Below, piece after piece: positions 46,666 to 56,129 of a stretch of DNA of 64,000 bases. The notes under the pieces were generated by a model. It was not told the DNA's origin. It saw nothing but the letters and a program-made list of their open reading frames with translations, and searched no databases. The stretch comes from Candidatus Parcubacteria bacterium (GTDB lineage Bacteria > Patescibacteriota > Saccharimonadia > Saccharimonadales > Saccharimonadaceae): NCBI GenBank assembly GCA_023391075.1, contig JAEWBQ010000004.1, forward strand, positions 166,161 through 230,160. The letters are read 5' to 3'. A program made the position numbers and the translations under genes. How positions within the stretch are numbered: position 1 is the first letter of the stretch; every line of letters begins with the position of its first letter.

Positions 46666-48099
46666 CTACTTACCTTCGCCGTCCTTAAACGTGTAGTTCA
46701 ACACGCGGGGAGCTCCCGCTTCCGTAAACGGCATGTTTTGTGCGGGTGTCGGGTCACTATTCTTGATTGTGATCGGCCGGGAAAGAGTGCCCGTCATAAC
46801 GATATCCGCGCTATCAATCGAAATCGCACCCTGCTCGTGCAACTGCTTGACCTTTGCATTCAATGCTTGCTTGATAGCGGTATCAATCCTTACCTTCGCC
46901 TGCTGTGCGTAGATGTCGGCGTCGTTCGCCAGTTCTTTTGCTGTCAGTGCACCAGCTTGTCGCACCTCTTCTTTCGCAGTAGCATCGGCAACATAGGCAT
47001 CCGACACCCGCTTGCCTTCAGCAGCCGAAATCGTTTTCGCACTCACGAGCTGAGCGATCAAACCGGTTGTGTCAATGGCCGTGGAGTCATCATTTTCGTT
47101 TAACATCATGCCCCTGAGGTAGCTCATGATCGCCACATGTCCTTGCGGTGAAATAAGTGATTCGTTGACCTCAATTTTATTACCATCGACCTTTAGTACA
47201 TCGCCACGATCTGCTGGCGCCACACAGGCCATGTAGTCCGCCTTGGCATCGGTCAGCTTGACGACCGGCTTGATCGACGTCCGCCCTGTACTCTTATCGG
47301 CAGCCGCCAACACGACTTTTTTAGTGTCGGCCGTCGTAATCTCGTATGATACATCTGTAGTCGTTTGAATATCAGCGACCGCAAGCGGCGAGCCATTGGC
47401 TTGCTCATCAAAGCAGCTACCGAAGGCATCGATCAACTGCTCCTTGGCAGCGCTTAGCGGCACCTGCGACGTGGCGGCCGCGGCAGTTTTTTGCCGACCT
47501 TCCGTCAACCATTTCATGGGATATCCTGTAACCACGCCGCCAACACCGCTCAATACGACCCCGCTTAGCGCAGCAATCGCGATCCCTCGGCGCACTTTTC
47601 GCCGCTTCGGCTTTTTCGTTTCGACAGGAGATTCGTCAAGCGGTTCCGGCTCAGCCGCATCGCTCCATCCTACCGCCTCCGTTGGCCACTGTGCCTCTAG
47701 GTCTATGGCATCCGGATTACCCCAGTGGGTGTCGTCTGGATTCCATGCGTAAAATTCTTCGAGCTGCTTCCGGCGATCCGCACGTGCTGCACGCGCAGCC
47801 AGCTCCGCTTCATGCTTCTGAAGCAGCACAGCGGCGGCGGCGGCCCTGCGATCCAGCTCCTCGCGCGCGACATCCGCCCCTGCTACAACACTTCGCAACC
47901 GCTCGATATGCTGCCTCTGATATGCGGTTTCGCCGACATCGACAGGCTCGGCGGCGTATGTCACTGGCTGCCGCGCTTCGACAGCCGGTCGCTGACGACC
48001 GGGCATTGGGACCCATGTACCATCTGGTTGTCGCCGATACTGCACACCGGCTAGTTTGATGACGTCATATTGCTCTGGCAGTTGTGATCGTCGCTCCAT
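46666..48099 (-). CDS. Single-pass envelope protein of the operon
   Basis: 477 aa. A cytosolic part of about 165 residues (with an Ala/Arg-rich coiled coil at 65-115 and an opening YRRQPDGTWVPMPG), a basic stop (KKPKRRKVRR), a TM helix (172-193), and an outside domain of about 280 residues with two Cys (GSCFDEQ and YMACVAP). Its outside domain, like that of the 326-aa protein in this operon, combines a short strand region (KVDGNKIEVNESLIS) and long helices, so the two may be distant paralogues. Not recognised. Confidence 0.7.
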   Translation of the reverse strand: MERRSQLPEQYDVIKLAGVQYRRQPDGTWVPMPGRQRPAVEARQPVTYAAEPVDVGETAYQRQHIERLRSVVAGADVAREELDRRAAAAAVLLQKHEAELAARAARADRRKQLEEFYAWNPDDTHWGNPDAIDLEAQWPTEAVGWSDAAEPEPLDESPVETKKPKRRKVRRGIAIAALSGVVLSGVGGVVTGYPMKWLTEGRQKTAAAATSQVPLSAAKEQLIDAFGSCFDEQANGSPLAVADIQTTTDVSYEITTADTKKVVLAAADKSTGRTSIKPVVKLTDAKADYMACVAPADRGDVLKVDGNKIEVNESLISPQGHVAIMSYLRGMMLNENDDSTAIDTTGLIAQLVSAKTISAAEGKRVSDAYVADATAKEEVRQAGALTAKELANDADIYAQQAKVRIDTAIKQALNAKVKQLHEQGAISIDSADIVMTGTLSRPITIKNSDPTPAQNMPFTEAGAPRVLNYTFKDGEGK

Positions 48100-48100
48100 G

Positions 48101-48379
48101 TTATTTATTCCCCGTTAGCTGCTGAAAGAACCCGACCGCGTCACTGACCCACGGTAAATGGTCGTGGGTCAAATGCGCCGCATTCGCACCAAGTTGGCCG
48201 CCGCCATACAACATACCGCCAGCCAATGCGAGCGTCAGCGCCGCCTTGCCGAGCCGACGACGCGGTTGCGGGGATACTCTTTCTACAAGACGGCCATTTA
48301 TCATTTCATGCGTCTGGGTTAAATCTGGAACTGCCCCAGATTCATCCGCTCCTGACTCGTACCATTCATGCTGTGTCAT
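48101..48379 (-). CDS. Small single-pass protein of the envelope operon
   Basis: 92 aa. An acidic N-terminus, a basic stretch (SPQPRRRLGK), a Gly/Ala-rich TM helix (44-67), and a short outside tail (HLTHDHLPWVSDAVGFFQQL). The start MTQHEWY is chosen because its ATG overlaps the TGA of the upstream gene (ATGA) and GGAGGGGG is placed upstream. It lies 1 nt from the next gene. Confidence 0.7.
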   Translation of the reverse strand: MTQHEWYESGADESGAVPDLTQTHEMINGRLVERVSPQPRRRLGKAALTLALAGGMLYGGGQLGANAAHLTHDHLPWVSDAVGFFQQLTGNK

Positions 48380-49356
48380 GAGTTGCCCCCTCCTTGCGCC
48401 GCTTGTGTCACCGAAGCTGGCACTTCGCACTTACCGACCGATCCCTGATCCGCAGACAACGAGTCCGGATGGGCATCGAGAACTTTTTGCAGGGAATCGT
48501 TCGCTTTGTCGACATTTGATGATCGACCGATTTGCTGCTTCACATTGTCGGCACTCGTCGCTGCCTCACCAACAAGCACTGTCACGCTGTCGGCCGTCAG
48601 GCTTTGGTCATAGAGCCGCGCCCCTAGCAGCACACGGTTTGCTAAACCCTTTTCAAATGCATCATGCGCTGTCGACCACACCTGTGGGGTACAGTTATCG
48701 GCCGTAGCCTTCATACCTTTGGTCATCGCAGCATCACGCAGAAAGCTATCGGCATTATCCTCAGTTCGAACAGCATCCTTGAACGGTCCGAAATCCTGAA
48801 CGAACGGCGTTCCCCGAAAAACATTCGTGATATTCTCGACCACCACCTGCGTCATGCTCATGTCCGGCTTGGCAAATACTGTTCCCGGCACGGGATAGGT
48901 GTCGGCATAGATGTCGGCTGGATCCACATGAAGGGTGATGTGATGTTTATCGGAATCTAGCGATGCTTTGACCGTTGTCCCCTTCAGACACAGCGCGGTG
49001 TCATTTTCAAATTCCACAGTTTGCGAGCGCCACGCGACATCGATACCGGCAACCTTCGTGACATACTTTGCCATAGAGGTAACGCTCGTCGTAAATGCAG
49101 TATCGCATTGCTTGTCGAGCGCCAGGTCAATCTCGCGAACCGTCTGATCACCGACATGAACGGTCGATTCACTCTTGACGGGCTTGTTCACTTCAAAGTT
49201 CGTAGCAAACCCATATCCCGTACCGACCAGGCCGGACACGAGAGCAATCGCGCCGATTTTTTTTGCGCCAAATGTACGTTTATTCTGTTCCGGCGCGCGC
49301 TCACGTCCGCCACGTAGCAGATGTTTTGCGGCCATACCGGCTACTATGTGTACCAT
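48376..49356 (-). CDS. First gene of the envelope operon: single-pass protein
   Basis: 326 aa. A basic start (GGRERAPEQNKRTFGAKK), a TM helix (33-52), and an outside domain of about 270 residues with four cysteines (DKQCDT, ALCLKG, DNCTPQ, GKCEVP) that could form two disulphides. A strand segment (KASLDSDKHHITLHVDPADI) followed by helices recalls DUF4230-like folds, which is speculative. The start MVHIVAG has AAGGAG 6-7 nt upstream; the longer frame starts before that site. It is transcribed from a near-consensus promoter. Confidence 0.7.
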   Translation of the reverse strand: MVHIVAGMAAKHLLRGGRERAPEQNKRTFGAKKIGAIALVSGLVGTGYGFATNFEVNKPVKSESTVHVGDQTVREIDLALDKQCDTAFTTSVTSMAKYVTKVAGIDVAWRSQTVEFENDTALCLKGTTVKASLDSDKHHITLHVDPADIYADTYPVPGTVFAKPDMSMTQVVVENITNVFRGTPFVQDFGPFKDAVRTEDNADSFLRDAAMTKGMKATADNCTPQVWSTAHDAFEKGLANRVLLGARLYDQSLTADSVTVLVGEAATSADNVKQQIGRSSNVDKANDSLQKVLDAHPDSLSADQGSVGKCEVPASVTQAAQGGGNS

Positions 49357-49462
49357 GTTTTTCTCCTTGCTTCGCACTACACCCTAAAAATGGGTATAAA
49401 AACAGGCGGCCCGTCATGACCGACGTCCACCATAGCCTCACTAGCCAACTTATATTGGAGTG

Positions 49463-49491
49463 ATAATAGTACTTATTTTATCGCGTGTCAA
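49463..49491 (-). promoter_or_regulatory. Near-consensus promoter of the envelope operon
   Basis: On the minus strand TTGACA (49486-49491), 17-bp spacer, TATTAT (49463-49468), within AT-rich sequence. The leader to the ATG is about 100 nt. This is the best -35 in the window and matches the style of the ParA-gene promoter at the other end of the locus. Confidence 0.85.
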
Positions 49492-49530
49492 TAATATTTT
49501 GTGTTTATTGGACGCATATGGCCGCTATAT

Positions 49531-50427
49531 CTAGCGTGTTACTACCGCAGGTCGGCAGGCATCGCTGTGATACAAAAGCTCAGGATTCTTTTTGCAGTCT
49601 TCGCAAATCAGCACAAGATCATTACAGGTCGGTTTAGCACAGTTTTCAAAATTGCTCGTCTTGCCGCCGCAGTGCGTACACTCGCCGATCGTTTTAGCAT
49701 GATCGGAAAATTCCGTCACCATGCGGTTATCAAACACTCGCAGGGCACCCTCCCATAGGCCGTCGTCACCGTAGGCTTCGCCGTACTTGACTATGCCGCC
49801 ATCAATCTGGTAGACATCCTTGAAGCCGCGTTTTTTCATCATGGCTGAAATGACTTCGCAGCGGATTCCGCCCGTACAGTAGGTGACGATTTTTTTGTCT
49901 TTGATGTCATCGTACTTATCACTTTCGAGCTCGGCAATGAAATCCCGTGACGTATTAGTATTTGGGACGATCGCGCCCTTGAACTTGCCGACTTTCGCCT
50001 CGTGAGCGTTGCGGCCATCAAAGAACACGACATCGTCACCGTACTTCTCTACCAGTTCGTGCACCTGCTCTGGTTTTAAATGGACACCGCCACCGATCAC
50101 GCCGTTTTCATCGACGTCAAATTCGTCATCAGAATTTTTGAACCCGACCAATTCACGCCTCGCTTTGACACTCATCCGCGGAAAGTCATCGCGGGTGCCG
50201 TCGGACCATTTGAACACGATATCTTTGAAAGCAGCGTATTGCTTCGTCGCTTTTGCATAAGCTTTCAAATCGTCGATATCACCACCGACAGTACCATTGA
50301 GACCGTGGCGGCTCACTAAAATTCGGCCCTTCAAATTCAGGCTGTCGCACAAGGTCTTTTGCCATAGTTTGACTGCTTCCGGGTCGGTGATTGGCGCGAA
50401 TTTATAGTAAAGAAGGATTTTTTGCAT
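49531..50427 (-). CDS. trhO: tRNA uridine(34) hydroxylase, rhodanese family
   Basis: 298 aa. Oxygen-dependent formation of 5-hydroxyuridine at tRNA position 34. N-terminal acylphosphatase-like part ([15 protein letters not shown]), rhodanese domain with the active-site loop YCTGGIRCE, and a Cys-rich C-terminal end ([31 protein letters not shown]). The ATG at 50427 is preferred over the in-frame TTG before it; TACAAT (50436-50441) ends 8 nt upstream: predicted leaderless. Confidence 0.93.
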   Translation of the reverse strand: MQKILLYYKFAPITDPEAVKLWQKTLCDSLNLKGRILVSRHGLNGTVGGDIDDLKAYAKATKQYAAFKDIVFKWSDGTRDDFPRMSVKARRELVGFKNSDDEFDVDENGVIGGGVHLKPEQVHELVEKYGDDVVFFDGRNAHEAKVGKFKGAIVPNTNTSRDFIAELESDKYDDIKDKKIVTYCTGGIRCEVISAMMKKRGFKDVYQIDGGIVKYGEAYGDDGLWEGALRVFDNRMVTEFSDHAKTIGECTHCGGKTSNFENCAKPTCNDLVLICEDCKKNPELLYHSDACRPAVVTR

Positions 50428-50433
50428 CAAAAG

Positions 50434-50940
50434 CTATTGTACCACTTTTTGCGTGTTCTCGCGAGAGACCTCACGGTACTCCTTAAAGACCAGCCAGACG
50501 ATAATCGCATCAAGCAGCGAGAATAATGCCATCGGCACAGTCGGATGCTTCACGAAGACGTAGACCTGATAGGCCAAGAAGGCACCCAGCACGCCGATTG
50601 CCCACGGATAGGCCCAGTGCCACTTCTTAAACAGGGCAACGACAAGGCCGATTTTGACGACACCATGCATGATTAGGAAAAAGATGACCACCACGATACC
50701 GCCCTTGGTCAGATCGGCGTCGATACGGGCAATATTTTCAGCCACGAAGCGAGCCGTATGTGTGTGCCGCTCGTGCGCCTCGCCAAGCAGGGCCTGGAGC
50801 ATGCGATGGAGTAGCTGGGGCGAAATCCATAGCAAAATACCCGCCACCAATTCGACGGCGCCGTCGAAGCCTTTAATCGCGATACCAATATCATAAAACC
50901 AATCGAGAATCGTACGGGTGTGGTGCTGAAATTTCTTCAT
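50434..50940 (-). CDS. DUF2127 family membrane protein
   Basis: 168 aa, four hydrophobic segments: IAIKGFDGAVELVAGILLWI, GIVVVIFFLIMHGVVKIGLV, WAYPWAIGVLGAFLAYQVYV and MALFSLLDAIIVWLVFKEY. This pattern, with KEYR at the end, fits DUF2127. Function unknown. The start MKKFQHH is chosen since TATAAT (50947-50952) ends 6 nt before it; the longer frame crosses the promoter. Confidence 0.85.
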   Translation of the reverse strand: MKKFQHHTRTILDWFYDIGIAIKGFDGAVELVAGILLWISPQLLHRMLQALLGEAHERHTHTARFVAENIARIDADLTKGGIVVVIFFLIMHGVVKIGLVVALFKKWHWAYPWAIGVLGAFLAYQVYVFVKHPTVPMALFSLLDAIIVWLVFKEYREVSRENTQKVVQ

Positions 50941-50963
50941 TACTCCATTATACGTGATGAGGA

Positions 50964-50992
50964 TTGCACTATGATGCAATGTCAGGCATAAT
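50964..50992 (+). promoter_or_regulatory. Promoter of the ABC exporter pair
   Basis: TTGCAC (50964-50969), 17-bp spacer, CATAAT (50987-50992). The roughly 95-nt leader contains a GTTCGG/CCGAAC hairpin (51036-51051) and AAAGGA before the ATG. Confidence 0.6.
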
Positions 50993-51093
50993 AACTTCAC
51001 TACGATTACAGACACGTAATCCTCTGCTCGCGCACGTTCGGACGGCCGAACCAATAGCGAATCTCGACGCTATACCAAAAAGAAAGGAATGAC

Positions 51094-52875
51094 ATGCCCA
51101 AATTATTAAACCGCACCGATCCGCGCATTGCTCGCCAGACCATCCTGCTGTACTGGCAAGAAATCCGCAAATCCAAAAAACTGTTTTATCTCTACACTAC
51201 GCTTATCCCGCTCAACCGGTTTTTCTATATCGTGGCGCTGCCGCTGCTGTTCAGCCTCATTATCCAGTCGCTTATCACGGAGCCACACAATTGGCAGCAC
51301 GCGACGATCCTGCTCGTTGCAGCGGCTGTCGTATCGGCGCTCTCTATCACCACCTCAACCATTGGCTTCCGTAGGCTTTTTTATCATGAAGAGCGCATGC
51401 AATCTACCCTACTCGAACGTGCCATGGTGCATCTATCAGCCCAAAGCGAGCAGTTCTTTGCCAATCGCAAGGTCGGCTCACTAGCCGGCGACGTCTCCAA
51501 GTTTGCGCACTCTATCGTCTCGTTCATGGACGTCATCTACCTGCAGTCCAGCGGCTTAATTATCAACTTCACGACCAGCCTAGTTATCATCGGTATCCTC
51601 TCACCCGTCCTTCTGCTGCCTCTGGGGCTCATTACAACACTGCTTGTCTGGCGAAGCATCGTCGGCACCACGACGCGTGGCCCCATTCGCCACAGGCGTA
51701 AGGTAATGTCATCCAAGCTGAACGGTTTGATCGCCGACATCCTGGGCAATCAACAGATCGTCCGCGCCTTCGCTGGCGAGACGCGCGAGATTGCCCGTGT
51801 CAACGCTGACCGGCAAGCAATCGAACAGGTGGTTGCTACAGAGATAGACATCATCGAAAAAGAAGGCCAGCTCCGCCAAGGCACATTGTTCGCCTTTCAA
51901 ATCCTCACGATGGCAGTCTGTATTTGGCTCTATAGCTTCGGCGGCATTTCCATTGCAGCACTTATTTTTGCAGTCACCTACCTCGGGCGGCTCACAAGCT
52001 CCCTGTTTGACATCTCGCCTATTATCCGTGGCATCGAACAGTCGCTGCTCGATGCGGCCGATATTACCGAAATCCTCACGCTGGATCCCGAAGTGCAAGA
52101 TACGTCAGCAGCACTCCACTTGGATCATGTACGGGGTGCCGTTGCATTTGAAAAAGTCACCTTCGTCTATCCCGGCAGTACCGACCCAGTCATCAATGAT
52201 TTATCGCTCCAGATTCGCCCAGGCGAACGCATTGGCCTGGCTGGCCATAGCGGCGGCGGTAAAACCACACTCACAAAGCTCATCCTGCGTTTTGCCGATA
52301 TTACAAGTGGCGCAGTTACGGTCGATGGACACAATGTCCGCAACCTTGCATTAGAGTCATTGCGGAGTAATATTGCGTACGTTCCTCAGGAGCCGTACCT
52401 CTTCCATCGCAGTCTTCGCGAGAATATCGCCTATGGGCGGCCGGGTGCGACAGATAAAGAAATCATGGAAGCGGTCGCGCGAGCTAACGCGCTTGAGTTT
52501 ATCGAGACCCTGCCAGCCGGACTCGACACGATCGTTGGTGAGCGAGGTGTCAAGCTCAGTGGCGGCCAGCGTCAGCGCATCGCCATTGCCCGTGCGATTC
52601 TCAAAGATGCACCGATCCTCATTCTTGATGAAGCCACCTCAGCACTCGACAGCGAGAGCGAAAAGCTCATTCAGGATGCGCTCGAAACGCTGATGAAAGA
52701 CCGCACGAGCATCGTTATTGCCCACCGCCTCTCTACCATCGCCAAGCTGGACCGGATCATCGTGCTCGACCGCGGCTATGTCATCGAGGATGGTACACAC
52801 AACGAACTGCTAAACAAAAAAGGCACCTACGCAAAACTCTGGGCGCACCAATCGGGCGGCTTCATCGACGAGTAG
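51094..52875 (+). CDS. ABC exporter half-transporter (TM domain plus ATPase), first of a pair
   Basis: 593 aa. An N-terminal six-helix type I exporter domain (about 25-320), then the ATPase: Walker A GHSGGGKTTL, Q-loop YVPQEPYLF, signature LSGGQRQRIAIA, Walker B ILILDEATSALD, and H-loop AHRLST. All catalytic residues are intact. Exports lipid, peptide or drug; the substrate is unknown. AAAGGA lies 5 nt before the ATG. The partner gene follows after 147 nt. Confidence 0.95.
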   Translation: MPKLLNRTDPRIARQTILLYWQEIRKSKKLFYLYTTLIPLNRFFYIVALPLLFSLIIQSLITEPHNWQHATILLVAAAVVSALSITTSTIGFRRLFYHEERMQSTLLERAMVHLSAQSEQFFANRKVGSLAGDVSKFAHSIVSFMDVIYLQSSGLIINFTTSLVIIGILSPVLLLPLGLITTLLVWRSIVGTTTRGPIRHRRKVMSSKLNGLIADILGNQQIVRAFAGETREIARVNADRQAIEQVVATEIDIIEKEGQLRQGTLFAFQILTMAVCIWLYSFGGISIAALIFAVTYLGRLTSSLFDISPIIRGIEQSLLDAADITEILTLDPEVQDTSAALHLDHVRGAVAFEKVTFVYPGSTDPVINDLSLQIRPGERIGLAGHSGGGKTTLTKLILRFADITSGAVTVDGHNVRNLALESLRSNIAYVPQEPYLFHRSLRENIAYGRPGATDKEIMEAVARANALEFIETLPAGLDTIVGERGVKLSGGQRQRIAIARAILKDAPILILDEATSALDSESEKLIQDALETLMKDRTSIVIAHRLSTIAKLDRIIVLDRGYVIEDGTHNELLNKKGTYAKLWAHQSGGFIDE

Positions 52876-53022
52876 GGAGCGCTGATCCTATTTGCATCGC
52901 CCCCTCGAATCAGTCATACTAGAAACTACTATCGTTACGCACAGGCACAACCACCTCAGTAGTAATCCTCGTTCAGTTTGTCTCATACGTCATTCTAATA
53001 CCGCGCATGAAAGGAGCAGTCT

Positions 53023-54771
53023 TTGAATACGAATAAACTCACCCTCCTGTTTTACTGGCAGCAGATACGCAAACACAAGGCGACCTTTTTTACGATGCTC
53101 ATTGCCATCCCACTAGCATCGCTCGCGCTCGACATGTTGCTGCCGTATGTTTTGTCGCAGGCCGTCGGTACGTTTGGGAGTGGGAACTTCGGAACAGTAC
53201 CGTCACTGCTGACGACCGCCGCAATACTAGGCCTGGTTGGTATCGGGCTGAATTTGATCGGTTTTCAGTCGATGATTTCTCATGAATCAGGCGTCCGCAA
53301 AGACCTGACCGACGACACGCTCGCCCAGCTCCTGACAAAAGATCAGGACTTCTTCGCCAATCAAAAGATCGGCTCGCTCACCGGCAAATTTATGGACTTC
53401 ATTAATGGCTTCGTCGGCCTACAAGACCTCATCATCATCCAGACGATTCGCTTTATTTTAAGTTTTGGGGTGGGTGTGGCACTGATCTTCGCCCATAGCA
53501 TACTACTCGGTTGTATCGTCCTCGGGCTGCTCATCGGACTGCTGATCCAAGTGCGTATTTCGATCCACCTGCGCACACCGCTGCGCACCGCCCGCAAAGA
53601 TATGATCAGCGAGCTTAATGGTACCGCCGCAGACATCATCACCAATAACTTGACCATAAAAACCTTCGCTCACGAGGCGCACGAAGAATCGACGATCGGC
53701 AAGCTCGGTGAAAAATACCGCCAAGTCTACCAAAAGGATTTTCGCTGGCTGTCGGTCGAAGGTTCGGCTCGTCTAGCCGCGATGTCAGTCGTACAAATCA
53801 TCGCTATCGCCGTCATCGCGCACCTACTAGAGAGCAAGCAGATGCAGCTCGGAGCGGCAATTTTTACCGTCGCCTACCTGCAACGTGTCGCTACGCAGAT
53901 CTTCAGCTTCGGCGAAATCGTCAACGGCTATGACCGCATCTTCCTGCAGGCTGCGCCGATGACCGAGATACTCATGAAGACGAACCGTATCGTCGATGCC
54001 CCCGACGCCAAAGCAACCTCGATTACCCGTGGTGCGCTCGCATTCAACAATGCCACCTACCGCTACCCGGATGCCGACGAGCCCGTCCTGCGTGGACTTG
54101 ATCTCGTGATTCCAGCCGGCCAAAAGGTTGGTGTCGTCGGCCATTCGGGGGCCGGCAAGACCACCCTTACTCGCCTACTACTGCGCTTCGACGACATCAC
54201 CGACGGCAGCATCACGATCGACGGCCATGAGCTGCGCGATATCACCCAGGCGAGCCTGCGTCATGCCATCTCCTATGTCCCTCAGGAGCCGCTACTATTC
54301 CATCGCTCCCTGCGCGAAAACATCGCCTACGGCAAGCTTGACGCCACCGACAAAGAAATCCGTCACGCTACCAAACTGGCCAACGCCCTCGATTTTATCG
54401 AAAAGCTCCCCCAGGGATTCGACACGCAGGTCGGCGAGCGCGGCGTCAAGCTAAGTGGCGGACAACGCCAGCGTATCGCGATTGCCCGTGCCATCCTCAA
54501 AGACGCGCCGGTCCTCATCCTTGACGAGGCTACCAGCGCCCTGGATAGTGAAAGCGAGAAACTCATCCAAGACGCTCTCGCGACGCTCATGAAAGGCCGG
54601 ACTAGCCTGGTAATCGCCCATCGCCTCAGCACCATCGCCAAGCTCGACCGCATCATCGTCCTCGAAAACGGCCAGGTCGTCGAAGATGGCACCCACCGTA
54701 AACTCCTAGCGCAAAAAGGCATCTATGCCAAGCTGTGGGCACATCAGTCTGGCGGCTTTATCGAAGACTAG
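53023..54771 (+). CDS. ABC exporter half-transporter, second of a pair
   Basis: 582 aa, the same architecture as its neighbour: six TM helices, GHSGAGKTTL, YVPQEPLLF, LSGGQRQRIAIA, LILDEATSALDSESE, AHRLST. The C-terminal halves are almost identical in sequence to the first protein, the TM halves less so, indicating a tandem duplication. They probably form a heterodimer, but both ATP sites look active. TTG start with AAAGGAG 6 nt upstream. Confidence 0.94.
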   Translation: MNTNKLTLLFYWQQIRKHKATFFTMLIAIPLASLALDMLLPYVLSQAVGTFGSGNFGTVPSLLTTAAILGLVGIGLNLIGFQSMISHESGVRKDLTDDTLAQLLTKDQDFFANQKIGSLTGKFMDFINGFVGLQDLIIIQTIRFILSFGVGVALIFAHSILLGCIVLGLLIGLLIQVRISIHLRTPLRTARKDMISELNGTAADIITNNLTIKTFAHEAHEESTIGKLGEKYRQVYQKDFRWLSVEGSARLAAMSVVQIIAIAVIAHLLESKQMQLGAAIFTVAYLQRVATQIFSFGEIVNGYDRIFLQAAPMTEILMKTNRIVDAPDAKATSITRGALAFNNATYRYPDADEPVLRGLDLVIPAGQKVGVVGHSGAGKTTLTRLLLRFDDITDGSITIDGHELRDITQASLRHAISYVPQEPLLFHRSLRENIAYGKLDATDKEIRHATKLANALDFIEKLPQGFDTQVGERGVKLSGGQRQRIAIARAILKDAPVLILDEATSALDSESEKLIQDALATLMKGRTSLVIAHRLSTIAKLDRIIVLENGQVVEDGTHRKLLAQKGIYAKLWAHQSGGFIED

Positions 54772-54811
54772 CATTGTGCCGCCCCGAGCAATTCCGTATG
54801 CTATAAAGCAT

Positions 54812-55372
54812 ATGCAGAAATCCCCTCGCTCGCCCTGGCTATACGCTGCGCTGCTCGTGTTCTTCGCCTATCTTTATGTTCAAATCCTAGAGTTCACCAC
54901 CGACAACTCACATAACCTGCTACTGATCGGCCTTTATTTCATCGAGTTCGGCGTTCACGAAGCTTCCCATATGATTACCGCGTTCTTGCCGCCGATCATC
55001 ACGGCAGCCGCCGGTTCGATCGGCGAAGTGAGCTTCACCGCCTTGATTGCTTACGCTGGGTTTCGGGCTAAGTCATACTTCGCCGGTATTTTTGGACTAT
55101 TCTGGGTGACGCTCGCGATGAACAATGCCGGCCGCTACATGGCCGACGCCCGTTCCCAACAATTAGACCTGATCGGCCTAAGTGACCATCCGATTCACGA
55201 CTGGCACTTTGTCTTTGGACAGCTTGGCTGGCTGCAGGCCGATACGGCGATTGGCGGCACGGTCCGCATCCTGGGTGATCTTATCGGCGCCGCCGGCCTC
55301 CTGCTCGGATGCTTCCTTGTAATCGTGCTATTTACCACACGTCGTAAATCTATTGACTCTCCAAAAAAATAG
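54812..55372 (+). CDS. HExxH-containing polytopic membrane protein
   Basis: 186 aa, about five TM segments (LYAALLVFFAYLYVQIL, LLLIGLYFIEFGVHEASHMI and three more). HEASH at about residues 51-55 lies inside a membrane helix, as in intramembrane S2P-type proteases, and NNAGRYMADAR is conserved-looking; the second S2P motif (NPDG) is not seen, so activity is uncertain. TATAAA (54802-54807) ends just 4 nt before the ATG. No family recognised. Confidence 0.6.
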   Translation: MQKSPRSPWLYAALLVFFAYLYVQILEFTTDNSHNLLLIGLYFIEFGVHEASHMITAFLPPIITAAAGSIGEVSFTALIAYAGFRAKSYFAGIFGLFWVTLAMNNAGRYMADARSQQLDLIGLSDHPIHDWHFVFGQLGWLQADTAIGGTVRILGDLIGAAGLLLGCFLVIVLFTTRRKSIDSPKK

Positions 55373-55420
55373 TTTTATAACAAAAGCAAGCTTTACGCCG
55401 CGGTCCGATACCGAGGCGAT

Positions 55421-55434
55421 GCAGATATATCTGC
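55421..55434. repeat. 14-bp perfect palindrome in the upstream region of an orphan gene
   Basis: GCAGATATATCTGC, 35 nt before the ATG of the 163-aa gene. It has no T-tail, so it is not a terminator; it could be an operator or an RNA hairpin. Confidence 0.4.
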
Positions 55435-55468
55435 AGTGCGAGCACATTAACGGGGATGGGGGCATCTC

Positions 55469-55960
55469 ATGGCAACAAAGACACTTGCACGGACCGATGA
55501 ACGTACCAAGCGCATCAAGGAATACGCAGATGCGATCGTCACCCGCGTGACACGAGCCGGCTACATCGGTGGGTCTCACAAGGAAACGATCCTGATGGCG
55601 CTGGGCATCGAGCTCGGAGTTGTCCGAGACGCCTCAAGTAGGCCCGTGCCGCGCACTGCTCGGCAGAAGCTGAGTGCGGGCGACCGTCAGGCGCTGGTGC
55701 GCGAAGCACTCGAACTCGCGCTCAAGCGTAACCTCGTCGAGATGAGGTACGACAAAGAACGAGAAGAGTTCCAGCTTTACGTCGGACAACCGGCGCTGCG
55801 TTGGACCCTCGTCGACGCCTCGGGTGCACGCAGCTACAACTACGTACCGCGGCGGCAATGTGAATTCACGCCGTGGCACGACACGCCGACGGGACCAGTG
55901 ACGAGCATTCGTACGCCACATGCACGGACCGCGCAGCTGGCGACGCGTTGGAACAGCTGA
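55469..55960 (+). CDS. Orphan 163-aa basic protein
   Basis: No TM and no recognised family. An Arg/Lys-rich N-terminus, then a helix-turn-wing-like stretch (ALVREALELALKRNLVEMRY followed by DKEREEFQLYVG, about 76-107) that could be a winged helix. The C-terminus is low-complexity (TPTGPVTSIRTPHARTAQL). GGGGG upstream is a weak SD. Codon use contains more CGG/GCG/GAC than the neighbours. A strong terminator follows. Confidence 0.55.
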   Translation: MATKTLARTDERTKRIKEYADAIVTRVTRAGYIGGSHKETILMALGIELGVVRDASSRPVPRTARQKLSAGDRQALVREALELALKRNLVEMRYDKEREEFQLYVGQPALRWTLVDASGARSYNYVPRRQCEFTPWHDTPTGPVTSIRTPHARTAQLATRWNS

Positions 55961-55975
55961 CCCATCCCTTCTCCT

Positions 55976-56012
55976 GGCCGGAGTCTCGCGGATATACCGC
56001 GGGGCTCCGGCC
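55976..56012 (+). terminator. Terminator of the 163-aa gene
   Basis: Stem GGCCGGAG/CTCCGGCC with an inner CGCGG/CCGCG stem and a short loop, then TCTTCAATT. Starts 16 nt after the stop. Confidence 0.8.
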
Positions 56013-56129
56013 TCTTCAATTGCTTTTTCTAATCGAGTGATGTTTACTGAGGACATCGCCACTGGGAGCCACCAGAGCTCCACTCTTGTTACATGAGTGT
56101 GATCGTACCTACCCATAAAGGGGGTTTAC

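Noticed and set aside
55634..56116. Minus-strand frame of 160 codons opposite the 163-aa gene
   Set aside because: No SD or -10 at the expected distance, it crosses the terminator of the plus-strand gene, and the plus strand has better start and terminator signals.
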